DNA of 34,920 bases from Acidimicrobiia bacterium (GCA_009837815.1 VXSV01000139.1:1-34920); one strand, 5' to 3'; shown: positions 1-8,382, numbered from the stretch's first letter. The notes: generated by a model from the sequence alone, not told the origin. Program-made: numbers and translations.

Positions 1-534
1 CGACATGTGGGCTCCGACTCCCGCTCCCAGGGCCCCGGCCAGGCCCAACAGGGCCATAGGCCGGTAGCCCACCGACCGGACGGCCATATAGAATTCCACC
101 AGGGCCGCCACCATGACCACCAATATCAAACCGGTGAGCCATACCTCGCCCAGGTAGAGGGCGACAATCACCAGTCCCAACATCACCATTGCGCTGACCA
201 CCCTTGTGACAAGGTCCGATGACTGGGCCTGCTCCGCAGCCTCGACGTCTTCGGTGGCCATCCCGGTCCGCCCGGTCACATCTTCGAAGCCCAGCATTCC
301 CGACTCAACACCAGGGATGGCCGCCGCCAGAGCCTGCTGGCGGTGCTCCTTGCCTTCGGCCTCCATTACCTCCTCGGCCAAGGCCTGATGCTGAGTTGTG
401 CGGCTACCGAAGATATTCTCCCCCGTCAAGACCGGATCGGGTTCGTCGGACTCCGCCCGCGGCGCCGGCCTGATGGGGGTCGGTTCCTCGTCAGGCTCCC
501 AGTCGGGGACCCAGGTGGTGTCAGGCGGTTTCAT
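1..534 (-). CDS. cdsA: Phosphatidate cytidylyltransferase, N-terminal part (runs off window)
   Basis: Partial gene: 178 codons from an ATG at 534 to the window edge with no stop. The product would make CDP-diacylglycerol from phosphatidate and CTP at the inner membrane. Residues 1 to about 107 are a hydrophilic, acidic, Pro/Glu-rich extension. Three hydrophobic segments follow, at about 110-128, 132-150 and 158-176, with an EFYMAVRSVGYRP stretch that matches the early membrane region of CdsA proteins. The catalytic C-terminal signature lies outside the window, so the call rests on this N-terminal region and on position 7 bp after frr, where cdsA is commonly found. The long soluble extension is more than the enzyme core needs. 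Its role is unknown. Confidence 0.8.
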   Translation of the reverse strand, partial: MKPPDTTWVPDWEPDEEPTPIRPAPRAESDEPDPVLTGENIFGSRTTQHQALAEEVMEAEGKEHRQQALAAAIPGVESGMLGFEDVTGRTGMATEDVEAAEQAQSSDLVTRVVSAMVMLGLVIVALYLGEVWLTGLILVVMVAALVEFYMAVRSVGYRPMALLGLAGALGAGVGAHMS

Positions 535-541
535 TTGCCCG

Positions 542-1093
542 CTATACCTCCAGCAGCTCGGCTTCCTTGCGCCTCAGCAGCTCATCCACCTGCTTTACCG
601 TCTGATCGGTCAGCTCCTGCAGTTGCCTTTCGGCGCGGTGAAGGTCGTCATCCGAGCATAACCCCTTGAGGGCGTCCAGGTCTGACTTTGCTCCACGGCG
701 GACGTTCCGTATGGACACCCTGCCGTCTTCCGCCTGGCGTCGAACTATGCGAATCAACTCCATGCGGCGTTCCTCGGTCAGGGGCGGAAAGGCCAGCCTG
801 ATAACCGCCCCGTCGTTAGCGGGGTTGATGCCCAGATCGGAGCTGTGAAGCGCCTTTTCTATCTCGGGAATGGCGCTCTTGTCGTAAGGGTGGATCACCA
901 GAAGCCGGGGATCAGGAACCGTGAAGTTGGCAAGCTGCTGGAGGGGCAGGGAGGCGCCATAGTAGTTGACTCGGAGATTCTGGACGATCTGGGGATTGGC
1001 CCGACCGGTGCGAACCACCGCGAACTGCCCGGTAACGAATTCGATGGAACTCTCCATCAGGAGATTGGCTTCGTCCAAGACCTCTTCGATCAT
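542..1093 (-). CDS. frr: Ribosome recycling factor
   Basis: A 183-residue protein, close to the usual 185, that splits post-termination ribosomes together with EF-G. The family pattern is clear: VRTGRANPQIV near residues 27-37, YYGASLPLQQLANFTVPDPR in the middle, and a C-terminal helical half rich in charged residues (LTEERRMELIRIVRRQAEDGRVSIRNVRR split over residues 105-133). The ATG at 1093 has a strong Shine-Dalgarno, AGGAGG, 5 nt upstream in the gap after pyrH. It sits 9 bp after pyrH and 7 bp before cdsA, so the genes are probably cotranscribed. Confidence 0.97.
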   Translation of the reverse strand: MIEEVLDEANLLMESSIEFVTGQFAVVRTGRANPQIVQNLRVNYYGASLPLQQLANFTVPDPRLLVIHPYDKSAIPEIEKALHSSDLGINPANDGAVIRLAFPPLTEERRMELIRIVRRQAEDGRVSIRNVRRGAKSDLDALKGLCSDDDLHRAERQLQELTDQTVKQVDELLRRKEAELLEV

Positions 1094-1102
1094 GAGAACC
1101 TC

Positions 1103-1813
1103 CTACCCCACCCTGGTGCCGAGCGGTTCGCCGATCAACGCCCGGTGCACATTTCCTGGTCCGGACATGTCAAAGACAACGATAGGGAGGCCGTGTTCCC
1201 GGCAGAGGGTAATGGCGGTCATGTCCATCACCTTGAGGTTCTGTGAGATGACATCCATGTAGGAGGCCGACTCCAACAGCCGGGCGGAGGAGTCGAGATG
1301 CGGATCGGCGCTGTACACACCGTCCACCTTGCTTCCTTTCAGCACAACTTCCGCTCCGATCTCGATTGCACGCAGCGCAGCGGTGGTGTCAGTTGTGAAA
1401 AACGGGTTGCCGGTTCCGGCCACGAAGATGACGATCCGTCCCTTTTCGAGGTGGCGCACCGCACGGTTGCGAATGTACGGTTCACTGACCTGCCGCATGG
1501 TGATGGCGCTCATGACCCGGGTGGTCATGCCGCATTTTTCCAATGCGTCACGCAGCGCCAGGCCGTTCATCACCGTGGCGAGCATCCCCATGTAATCAGC
1601 CGTGGCCGGATCGAGGCCTCGGGCGGCAAGGGCGTTGCCCCGGAAGAAGTTCCCCCCTCCCACCACCACCGAGATCTCGGTTCCGAGCGCCCGGGCCTTG
1701 CTTATCTCCTCGGCGAGGACTGCAACGCTGGCCGGATCGATCCCGAACCCCCCTTCCTGTTCGCAGAACGCCTCCCCTGACAGCTTGAGGAGAACCCGGC
1801 GGGAGGATGCCAT
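1103..1813 (-). CDS. pyrH: UMP kinase
   Basis: A 236-residue amino-acid-kinase-fold protein that phosphorylates UMP to UDP using ATP in the cytoplasm. Visible landmarks are the N-terminal LLKLSGEAF lysine segment, the GGGNFFRG phosphate loop near residues 51-58, GTGNPFFTTDTTA near 133-145 and LKGSKVDGVYSADP near 158-171, all typical of bacterial PyrH. Its ATG shares one base with the tsf stop (TGATG), which suggests translational coupling. It lies between tsf and frr, the standard arrangement in many bacteria. Confidence 0.97.
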   Translation of the reverse strand: MASSRRVLLKLSGEAFCEQEGGFGIDPASVAVLAEEISKARALGTEISVVVGGGNFFRGNALAARGLDPATADYMGMLATVMNGLALRDALEKCGMTTRVMSAITMRQVSEPYIRNRAVRHLEKGRIVIFVAGTGNPFFTTDTTAALRAIEIGAEVVLKGSKVDGVYSADPHLDSSARLLESASYMDVISQNLKVMDMTAITLCREHGLPIVVFDMSGPGNVHRALIGEPLGTRVG

Positions 1814-2433
1814 CAGGATTCCGGCTCACCTACCGCCAGCCGCGCAACCCGGCGGATCTTGACGTTTTCGCCAACCCGTGCGGCCAGGGTCTTCACCATG
1901 TCTCCCACCTTTCCCTCGTACTTCTGGGTGTTGACGAACTCCTGGTCGTTGAGAACGTTCTCAACAAAGAACTTCTCCATGCGGCCGTCCACAATCCGGG
2001 GGATGATCGCGTCAGGCTTGCCTTCTGTCCGCGCGCTGCGGGCGATGAGGTCCCGCTCGTGCGAGAGGACATCTTCAGGAACCTCGTCCCGCTCGATCCA
2101 GCGCGGCGCCGACCATGAGACATGCATGGCGATGTCGTTGGCGACCTCATTGAATTCCGGGCTCTTGGCGACGAAGTCGGTTTCGCAGGCCAACTCGATC
2201 AAGACACCCATTACCGGATGGCCGGACTGATGGTGAAGATAACTTCCGACCGTCCCTTCGTTGGCGTCGCGGTCGGCCCGCTTGGCGGCTTGGGCGAGGC
2301 CCCGTTCCCGGAGAAGATCATGGGCTTTGTCCATGTCCCCTCCTGCCTCGACGAGGGCCTTCTTGGCGTCCATCATTCCCACTCCGGCCCGTCGCCGCAG
2401 GCGTTGGACGTCCTTGGCTGTGATTTCGGCCAT
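1813..2433 (-). CDS. tsf: Elongation factor Ts
   Basis: A 206-residue guanine-nucleotide exchange factor for EF-Tu. The N-terminal UBA-like domain begins MAEITAKDVQRLRRRAGVGM and continues MDAKKAL, matching the conserved GxGMMDxKKAL signature. IELACETDFVAKSPEF then marks the core domain. The frame stays open upstream to a TTG at 2622, but the ATG at 2433 is chosen because it begins the conserved domain, has AAGGAG just upstream, and overlaps the rpsB stop as TAATG. The length is that of the short form seen in many Gram-positive and thermophilic bacteria, not the longer enterobacterial form. A single base links its stop to pyrH. Confidence 0.96.
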   Translation of the reverse strand: MAEITAKDVQRLRRRAGVGMMDAKKALVEAGGDMDKAHDLLRERGLAQAAKRADRDANEGTVGSYLHHQSGHPVMGVLIELACETDFVAKSPEFNEVANDIAMHVSWSAPRWIERDEVPEDVLSHERDLIARSARTEGKPDAIIPRIVDGRMEKFFVENVLNDQEFVNTQKYEGKVGDMVKTLAARVGENVKIRRVARLAVGEPES

Positions 2434-3191
2434 TACCCACCGCTCCTTGCCGGGGATTGGGACGCCGAGTCCTCCGAGGAGGATTCTTTTTTCTTCGTCT
2501 TTTTCTTCGCCATCTCTCTCCCCTCCTGGCAAGCGCCGGCCACCAGGGAGCACAGCAACTCGGCGGAACGGATGGCGTCGTCGTTTCCGGGTATCACATA
2601 GGTTATAGGTTCGGGGTTGCAATTCGAGTCAACCAGAGCAACGATGGGAATCCCCAGCCGGACCGCCTCCCGCACCGCGGTTTCCTCGGCGTTGACGTCG
2701 ATCACGAACACCCCGGCCGGCAGTTCTTGGAGATCCCGCACTCCTCCCAGGCTTTGGCGGAGTTTCTGCAGATCCCTCCTGAGACGCAGTCTCTCCTTTT
2801 TGGGACGAGACTGCATTTCTCCGCTGTTCTCCTCCGACTCCAGTTCCTTCATGTAGGAGATCCGCTGTCGAATGGTCTGGAAGTTGGTGAGCATGCCTCC
2901 CAGCCACCGAAAATTCACATAGGGCATGCCTGCCGACTCGGCGTGCTGGGCGACGCTGTTCCGGGCCTGCTTCTTCGTGCCGATGAAGAGAATCTTCCCG
3001 CCTCCGGCCACCGCCTGGCGAACGAAGCCGATGGCATCGTCCAGCAGACGAACAGTCTGCCGGAGGTCGATTATGTGGATTCCGTTGGACTGACCCCAAA
3101 GATAGGGGGCCATCTTGGGGTTCCAACGGCGGGTCTCATGGCCGAAATGGAGACCCGCATCGATGAGGTCTTTCATGGTGGTAGCCGTCAT
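2433..3191 (-). CDS. rpsB: 30S ribosomal protein S2
   Basis: A 252-residue small-subunit protein. The conserved S2 start (MKDLIDAGLHFGHETRRWNP, residues 6-25), the IHIIDLRQTV stretch, FIGTKKQA, YVNFRWLGGMLTN and the late DSNCNPEPITYVIPGNDDAI segment are all visible. The C-terminal 26 residues form a Lys-rich then Ser/Glu-rich tail (AKKKTKKKESSSEDS), which is outside the conserved fold. The frame extends upstream to 3338, but the ATG at 3191 fits the family and has AAGGAG 6 nt before it. It heads the rpsB-tsf-pyrH-frr-cdsA run and shares a TAATG with tsf. Confidence 0.97.
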   Translation of the reverse strand: MTATTMKDLIDAGLHFGHETRRWNPKMAPYLWGQSNGIHIIDLRQTVRLLDDAIGFVRQAVAGGGKILFIGTKKQARNSVAQHAESAGMPYVNFRWLGGMLTNFQTIRQRISYMKELESEENSGEMQSRPKKERLRLRRDLQKLRQSLGGVRDLQELPAGVFVIDVNAEETAVREAVRLGIPIVALVDSNCNPEPITYVIPGNDDAIRSAELLCSLVAGACQEGREMAKKKTKKKESSSEDSASQSPARSGG

Positions 3192-3197
3192 ATACCA

Positions 3198-3203
3198 CTC
3201 CTT
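3198..3203 (-). promoter_or_regulatory. Shine-Dalgarno deciding the rpsB start
   Basis: AAGGAG on the minus strand, 6 nt before the ATG at 3191. It settles the S2 start against the in-frame starts further upstream. Confidence 0.8.
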
Positions 3204-3336
3204 TCTGGTTTTTCCTCGGCCCGCTGTCCGGTTTCTCCGTTCGGCGCCGAACAAGTTGGGCGCCCGCCCCACAGGAAAGACCGCGAAGGCCTCTCCCGAC
3301 CAGTGGACGAAACGGGCCTGTGACGTTGCGATGAGC

Positions 3337-3366
3337 ATTTTACCGCGCCGCCGAGGGAGAGGGAAA
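3337..3366 (-). promoter_or_regulatory. Candidate rpsB promoter
   Basis: Minus-strand TAAAAT at 3342-3337 is a good -10 hexamer in an otherwise GC-rich gap. A weak -35-like TTTCCC lies about 18 nt upstream. Transcription starting near 3330 would give a leader of about 140 nt before rpsB, long enough for S2-type feedback control. I could not identify a specific leader fold. The evidence is one hexamer and its position between xerC and rpsB. Confidence 0.35.
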
Positions 3367-3420
3367 CCGACTCGCCTGCGGAGATCGGTTCATGGCTGGA
3401 GTGTCCCAGCGGTCCCTGCG

Positions 3421-4314
3421 TCAGGCTCGAGGATGCGTACGGCGATGGGTGGAGCGGAGGTGGCGGTTGCTAACGCTGGTGTAGATCTGGGTGGTGCCCA
3501 GGCCGGCATGCCCCAGCAGTTCCTGGACGCTGCGAAGATCGGCCCCTCCCTCTATGAGGTGGGTGGCGAATGAATGGCGGAGGGCATGAGGGAAACTCCC
3601 CAGCCGGGACCGCACCACACGCCTGAACTGGCGAGGGTCCAGCCGCCCCCCTTTAACGCCCACGAACAGGGCGCCTCCGGCGTGCGGGCCGGCCAGTGCG
3701 GGACGTCCCCCCTCCAGCCAGCGGCCAATGGCCCGTTGAGCGGGAATCCCGACCGGCGCGGCGCGGTCTTTCCCTCCCTTCCCCGATACCACTATCAGGT
3801 CTCTTCCCTCGACCTGCGAGACCGTCAGCGAGGCCAGTTCAGAGACCCTGAGCCCCGAGGCATAAGCCAGTTCCAGAATGGCTCGGTCTCTCAAATCAAC
3901 CGGATCTGCACCATCCACAGCCTCGATGGCATCCGCCAACTGCTTCGCCGGGAGGGCCACCGGCAGGCGGGAGGTTCCTTTCGGAACCGGCAGCGCACCG
4001 GCGGGGTTGAAGGGAATACAACCCCGTTCGTGCAGGTCCCCGAAGAAAGACCGAAGGGACGATCCTTTTCGGGCCACCGAGGAGCGGGCAAACCCGCGGG
4101 TGTTCAGGTAGGCGAAGAACCGTCGGAAGTCATTCCGGTCTATCTCCTTTAGAGAACCGCGTCCGACCTTGGCGCAGAGGACAAGGAATTGGGTGATGTC
4201 TACCCGGTAGGCGTTCACCGTGTGACCGGAGAGTCGGCGTTGGCCCGCAAGGCGGCCCAGATACGCCTCCACGTCCTCTTTGGCCCACTCGGGCAGGCCA
4301 GATGTACCAGCCAC
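3421..4314 (-). CDS. xerC: Tyrosine site-specific recombinase, XerC type
   Basis: A 297-residue tyrosine recombinase, probably the XerC partner that resolves chromosome dimers at dif. Residues 9-95 look like the SAM-like core-binding domain; the catalytic domain follows. All catalytic positions are present: R156 in SGLRVSEL, K179 in SGKGGK, H243 and R246 in [12 protein letters not shown]269 in [10 protein letters not shown], and the nucleophile Y278 in QIYT. The start is a GTG at 4314 with only a weak Shine-Dalgarno. The position between dprA and rpsB is a common home for chromosomal xerC in actinobacteria. That, and the lack of any adjacent phage genes, argues against a mobile-element integrase. 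Confidence 0.9.
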   Translation of the reverse strand: MAGTSGLPEWAKEDVEAYLGRLAGQRRLSGHTVNAYRVDITQFLVLCAKVGRGSLKEIDRNDFRRFFAYLNTRGFARSSVARKGSSLRSFFGDLHERGCIPFNPAGALPVPKGTSRLPVALPAKQLADAIEAVDGADPVDLRDRAILELAYASGLRVSELASLTVSQVEGRDLIVVSGKGGKDRAAPVGIPAQRAIGRWLEGGRPALAGPHAGGALFVGVKGGRLDPRQFRRVVRSRLGSFPHALRHSFATHLIEGGADLRSVQELLGHAGLGTTQIYTSVSNRHLRSTHRRTHPRA

Positions 4315-4478
4315 CTGCTCAATGCTACGAGCCCTCTAAGTGAACGGCAGGTTTTTATGTGAGGCCCGCCGAGCCGGCCCTTCAATCCCCCCTCTGGCGC
4401 GGGAACCGTCGTCAAAGTCGTTCCTCTCCTCCTACCCGTCTGGTACATGTTGCACATCCTCCTCCGACACGTCGGCGA

Positions 4479-5552
4479 TCAACTCTTGAGGCGAATGACC
4501 CCGCTTTCCCGCCGGACCCGTCCTTCCGATTCCAGTTCCCCGACGCTCACCAGCAGTCGGGTGAGCGGCCATCCCATCCGCTCGGCCAAGACTTCCAAGG
4601 TGACGCCGGCCTCTCCGATGGCCTCCTCCAAATCTCCCCCTGCGTCGCCCGGGTCCGATCCCCGGTGGCCGGCCTCCAATGGGTTGATGAGGCCTTCGCG
4701 CTCCAGCAAGTCCAATACATCCGAGGTCCCCAACACCGGCATGGCCCCATCTCGGATCAGTTCGTTGCAGCCACGCGAAGTCGCCCGGTCGATGTCTCCG
4801 GGGACGGCCAGCACCTCACGACCCTGTTCAAGGCCCAGCCGGGCGCTGATCAGGGCGCCCCCTCCCGCCGCCGCCTCCACCACCAACACCACCCGTGACA
4901 TGCCGGTGATGATCCTGTTTCGCACCGGAAACCGCCACGGCTCAGGAACGGTCCCCGGCGGGTATTCGGTCACCACTCCCCCACCGTTGTCCAGGAGCGC
5001 TTCTCCCAGCCGCCGATGAGAGGCCGGATACCACCGGTCGAGACCACATCCCAGAACTGCCACTCCCTGACCTCCGACCTCCACCACCCCCTGGTGTGCG
5101 GCCCCGTCGATCCCCCTCGCCAATCCGCTGATCACCACCGCGCCGCGTCGTCCCACCGCCGCTCCGATGGTCTTGGCGAGGTTGACGCCATATCGGGTGG
5201 CTCTTCTCGCTCCCACCACGGCCACCCCCGGCGATGTGGGGAGCACTCCCCTCACGAACAGCAGATCGGGCGGGTCGGGGATTGCCGCCAGCCAGGGAGG
5301 ATAGGATTCCGTGCCCAACAGCGCCACGGAGACGCCCGAGGAAGCAAGTTCCTCCATGCGCCTCTCGGCCGGAACGCCGACCGCCTCCCGCGCGGCCGGT
5401 GAGACCCTGACCCTGCCGGTCTCGATCATCCGCACCGCCGCCACCGGGTCGGAGGACTCCACCAGGTTGTGGATCCGTTCGGGATGCAGTCCCGAATAGG
5501 CCAGCCGCAGCCGGTGGAAGAAGTAGGGAACCGGGGGCGCCGTCGGACTCAA
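4479..5552 (-). CDS. dprA: DNA-processing protein DprA (Smf)
   Basis: A 357-residue Rossmann-like protein that, in transformable bacteria, loads RecA on incoming single-stranded DNA. Visible motifs are AVVGARRATRYG, ISGLARGIDGAAH, TEYPPGTVPEPWRFPVRNRI and GGALISARLGLEQGREVLAVPG, followed by a C-terminal winged-helix-like segment (LEVLAERMGWPLTRLLVSVGELESEGRVRR). The open frame reaches 5723 inside comM, but the TTG at 5552 forms a TTGA overlap with the comM stop and gives a normal length, so I use it. comM lies immediately upstream and xerC downstream. A second, shorter DprA-like gene lies at about 16 kb. Confidence 0.92.
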   Translation of the reverse strand: MSPTAPPVPYFFHRLRLAYSGLHPERIHNLVESSDPVAAVRMIETGRVRVSPAAREAVGVPAERRMEELASSGVSVALLGTESYPPWLAAIPDPPDLLFVRGVLPTSPGVAVVGARRATRYGVNLAKTIGAAVGRRGAVVISGLARGIDGAAHQGVVEVGGQGVAVLGCGLDRWYPASHRRLGEALLDNGGGVVTEYPPGTVPEPWRFPVRNRIITGMSRVVLVVEAAAGGGALISARLGLEQGREVLAVPGDIDRATSRGCNELIRDGAMPVLGTSDVLDLLEREGLINPLEAGHRGSDPGDAGGDLEEAIGEAGVTLEVLAERMGWPLTRLLVSVGELESEGRVRRESGVIRLKS

Positions 5553-7015
5553 ACCCGGGTCCGGTAGGAAAGAGCCTCCAGCACGTGGACGCTCTCCACC
5601 CTCTCGGATCCTTCGAGATCGGCGAGAGTCCTGGCTACCCGCCGTACCCGGTCGTAGCCCCGGCCGGTGAGATTGCCCTGGTCGATGTTTCCCGCCAGAA
5701 CCCGCCTGGCCTTGCCACTCCACCCGAGAGCGTCGAGGTCCGCCGAGGACAGGTCTCCGTTGAGCCCGCCGCGGCGGGCTTGGATCTGGCGGGCCGCCTC
5801 GACTCTCTTCCGCACAGCCTCGCTCGGCTCGCCGGGATTTCCGGTCATTTCCCCCGTCTCCATCCGCCCCAGGAACACACGTACGTCAAAGCGGTCCAGC
5901 AGGGGACCCGAGAGGCGACGTCGGTAGCGTCCCACCGAAGCAGGGGAACATCGGCACTGTCGCACGGTGTCGTTCGACCAACCGCACGGGCAGGGGTTGG
6001 TGGCGGCGACCACCAGCGCCCGGCAGGGAAAAGTAACCGACACGCCCCTGCGGGTGATGGTCACTGATCCATCCTCCAAGGGCTGCCGTAGCGCATCGAT
6101 GAGTTGGGCCGGGAATTCCCCCAACTCGTCCAGGAAAAGCACTCCGTGATGAGCCAGAGAAAGATCTCCCGGGGTCGGGATTCCGCTGCCCCCGCCCAGG
6201 AGTCCTGCCACCGAAGCAGTGTGATGAGGAGCTCGGAACGGCCGGACCGAAGCCGGACGCCGACGGTTTGCCGCCGCCCAGACACAGGCCACCTCCATCT
6301 CCTCTTCCCCGGTGAAGCGGGGAAGGATCCCGGGAAGCCGCTTGGCCAGCATTGTCTTTCCCATTCCGGGAGGACCGGACATAAGGAAGTGGTGACGACC
6401 GGCTGCGGCGATCTCCAGACCCCTCCGGGCAAACTCCTGACCCCGCACGTCGGCCATGTCCGGGACGGACAGCGTGGGCGCCTTGGGCGCACGAGAGGGG
6501 GAGGGAGCGCTCCTGCCCTCCACCGCGCTCACCGCCTCGGCCAATCCGTCCACTGCATAGAGATCGACCTCCGGGACCAAGGCCGCCTCCTCCGCCATCT
6601 CCCGGGGAACTATGCAGGGAAGGCCTTGGCGGACCGCCACCAGGGTGGCCGCCAAGACCCCGCGGGATGATCTGACCCGCCCGTCCAACGCCAACTCCCC
6701 CACCGCCACCACTCCCGGGTGGCGGTTCGACACCTTCCCGTCGGCGATCAGCACCCCCAAGGCGATGGGAAGGTCGAAGGCGGATCCGGCCTTGGGAAGG
6801 TCGGCCGGCGCAAGGTTCACGGTCACCTCGCTCCGGGGCATCTCATAGCCGGAGGAGGCCATGGCCGCCCTGACGCGGTAACGGGCCTCTCTCACCGCAG
6901 TGTCGGGCAACCCCACCAGACCGAACTTGGAATTGGTCTTGCCCAGATGGACTTCAACGCTGACCGGCCGGGGCGTCACCCCTGTCATCGCCGCCGAATA
7001 CACCCTCGTGCTCAT
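5549..7015 (-). CDS. comM: ComM/YifB-family Mg-chelatase-like AAA+ ATPase
   Basis: A 488-residue AAA+ protein. In Vibrio and related species ComM is a branch-migration helicase that aids integration of transforming DNA. Residues 1 to about 165 form the ChlI-like N-terminal domain (YSAAMTGVTPRPVSVEVHL, VGLPDTAVREARYRVRAA). The Walker A is GPPGMGKT at 214-221, and the Walker B is GVLFLDELGEF. The Cys cluster CPCGWSNDTVRQCRCSP and DRFDVRV follow, and the C-terminal Mg-chelatase domain ends at residue 488. It overlaps dprA by 4 bases, so the two are translationally coupled. Confidence 0.93.
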   Translation of the reverse strand: MSTRVYSAAMTGVTPRPVSVEVHLGKTNSKFGLVGLPDTAVREARYRVRAAMASSGYEMPRSEVTVNLAPADLPKAGSAFDLPIALGVLIADGKVSNRHPGVVAVGELALDGRVRSSRGVLAATLVAVRQGLPCIVPREMAEEAALVPEVDLYAVDGLAEAVSAVEGRSAPSPSRAPKAPTLSVPDMADVRGQEFARRGLEIAAAGRHHFLMSGPPGMGKTMLAKRLPGILPRFTGEEEMEVACVWAAANRRRPASVRPFRAPHHTASVAGLLGGGSGIPTPGDLSLAHHGVLFLDELGEFPAQLIDALRQPLEDGSVTITRRGVSVTFPCRALVVAATNPCPCGWSNDTVRQCRCSPASVGRYRRRLSGPLLDRFDVRVFLGRMETGEMTGNPGEPSEAVRKRVEAARQIQARRGGLNGDLSSADLDALGWSGKARRVLAGNIDQGNLTGRGYDRVRRVARTLADLEGSERVESVHVLEALSYRTRV

Positions 7016-7190
7016 CCCATCAGCATGTGTGGGTTCCGCCGGTTTCCCAATCCCCCTTCTCCGGGTTTTACCGCGACAAATGAATTTGATTCACAGGACC
7101 GACGCCGGCTCGGAACGTTGTGTCACCGGCCGCCGGTCTCGAGCCACATATTTTCAAAGGGTGAGGAGTGGCGCTAGGTTGGGTCCCCAG
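7016..7190. other. Intergenic stretch between comM and a small plus-strand ORF
   Basis: This gap and the small ORF after it separate comM from yraN. It contains a short GC-rich inverted repeat (ACCGGC-C-GCCGGT, near 7117-7130) and a purine-rich GTGAGGAG at 7161-7168 that could serve as a ribosome-binding site for the plus strand. I see no RNA gene or clear promoter. Confidence 0.4.
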
Positions 7191-7304
7191 ATGGGATTCA
7201 ATCCGTTCCGCCCCCAGCGAAAGACCACCGCCGACCTGGTCATGGTGGCCGCCGCCTTGGCGGTGACCATCGGGGTGGTGCTTTGGGCCTTCCTTGCGGG
7301 GTAG
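7191..7304 (+). CDS. Small single-span membrane protein, unknown function
   Basis: A 37-residue ORF with a basic N-terminus (NPFRPQRKTTAD) followed by one hydrophobic helix, about residues 14-36, ending AFLAG. The layout resembles a single-pass membrane peptide with the N-terminus inside. The ATG at 7191 has no close ribosome-binding site. An in-frame TTG at 7179 has AGGAG 10 nt upstream (7164-7168) and would add four residues, so it may be the true start. It lies alone on the plus strand between convergent or divergent minus-strand genes. I do not recognise a named family. A chance ORF remains possible, but the basic-then-hydrophobic pattern is not what random GC-rich sequence usually gives. 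Confidence 0.5.
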   Translation: MGFNPFRPQRKTTADLVMVAAALAVTIGVVLWAFLAG

Positions 7305-7326
7305 CCCACCTCTGTAGGAAGGACAC

Positions 7327-7689
7327 CTAACCGGCGCAGGGCAACCAGAGCAGGTCGACCCCGGCCCGATGGAACCGGACTGTGATCAGATCGACCCGAC
7401 TCGCCCGGACAGTCGGAGATCCCGCCAGCTTTCTCACCTGTCGCGCCTTGGCGGCGTCAAAGGCCTCCAACGGGTCCGGAGACCTCGCGTCAGGGGCTCC
7501 CCGCCGGCTCCTGACCTCGACGACCGCTCTCTCCCCGTCGATCTCGGCCAGGATGTCGATTTCCCCTCTGCCCACTCTCAAATTGCGAGCCAATACCAGA
7601 TGGCCTCTGCTCTCCAGGAAACGGGCAGCCAACGCTTCGGCGGCCCGGCCGACGTCCCGACGGGAGAGATGGTCTCTTCGGGGATCCAT
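7327..7689 (-). CDS. YraN-family (UPF0102) predicted nuclease-fold protein
   Basis: A 120-residue protein of the UPF0102/YraN family, a restriction-endonuclease-like fold of uncertain function. The family signature is visible: GRAAEALAARFLESRGH near residues 14-30, then GRGEIDILAEIDG with E43 and D45, and VVEVRSRRG with E58 and R60, matching the GEIDLI...VEV(K/R) pattern. The ATG at 7689 has GAGG only 1-2 nt upstream, closer than usual, but no better in-frame start exists. It lies between lepB and comM, a frequent actinobacterial neighbourhood for this family. Confidence 0.88.
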   Translation of the reverse strand: MDPRRDHLSRRDVGRAAEALAARFLESRGHLVLARNLRVGRGEIDILAEIDGERAVVEVRSRRGAPDARSPDPLEAFDAAKARQVRKLAGSPTVRASRVDLITVRFHRAGVDLLWLPCAG

Positions 7690-7779
7690 TCCTCAGGTAT
7701 GCCGCCGGGGTGTGACATCCGGCCTCGTTCCGTTTCTCTGACCTCTTCGCCAGAGCTTTGCCAACCGCGCCCGATAGTT

Positions 7780-8382
7780 CTAGATCCCGCCCAGGCGGCC
7801 CAGTGGCCAGATGCGAAACACGGCCTTGCCCACCACCATGCCCTGGTGGACTGTCCCGAAGGCCCGGCTGTCCGAGGATTTGGCGCGGTGGTCTCCCATC
7901 ACGAAGATGTGATCCTCCTCCACGTCAACCGTGAAAGTCTCCTCCTGTGTGGAAGACCCCAAATACCGCTCCTCCAGAAGCCGGCCGTTCACCCAAACCT
8001 GATTTCGCCGAATCTCGACTCGATCCCCTCCGGTGGCGATCACCCGCTTGATCAGGGCGGCCTCTGATATGTCATACCAACCGAAGGCCTCCCGGACCTC
8101 GTGCCAGACCACTTCCAAGACATTGCGGTCCGGTTCAGGACGGCCCGGAGGCGAAAAGACCACAACATCTCCCCTGGCCGGTTCGCCGAATAGATAGCTC
8201 ACTTTTGAGACCATGACCCGGTCTCCCACCTGGAGCGTGGGATGCATGGACTGGGAGGGAATCTCGAAAGGCTGGATCAGAAACGACTTGATGAGGACAG
8301 CCAGGATGACCGCTCCCAGTAGCAGCACGGCCATCTCCACCACAACCGAACGGAACCGCCACCCGGGGAGAGCCGGGGTCAC
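7780..8382 (-). CDS. lepB: Type I signal peptidase
   Basis: A 200-residue membrane protease that removes signal peptides from exported proteins. One transmembrane helix (about residues 14-36) is followed by the catalytic serine S45 in IPSQSMHPTL and the catalytic lysine K112 in LIKRVIATGGD, with the late box MGDHRAKSSDSRAFG. The annotated start is a GTG at 8382, which lacks a clear Shine-Dalgarno. The frame is open further upstream into rplS without another ATG, GTG or TTG. A CTG overlapping the rplS stop would add a Glu/Pro-rich cytoplasmic leader of about 33 residues. It follows rplS by 83 bp, the usual rplS-lepB order. Confidence 0.93.
   Translation of the reverse strand: MTPALPGWRFRSVVVEMAVLLLGAVILAVLIKSFLIQPFEIPSQSMHPTLQVGDRVMVSKVSYLFGEPARGDVVVFSPPGRPEPDRNVLEVVWHEVREAFGWYDISEAALIKRVIATGGDRVEIRRNQVWVNGRLLEERYLGSSTQEETFTVDVEEDHIFVMGDHRAKSSDSRAFGTVHQGMVVGKAVFRIWPLGRLGGI

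Noticed and set aside
3421-4314. xerC as a phage or integron integrase
   Set aside because: It sits in the conserved dprA-rpsB interval, no phage genes or att repeats are visible nearby, and its length fits chromosomal XerC.
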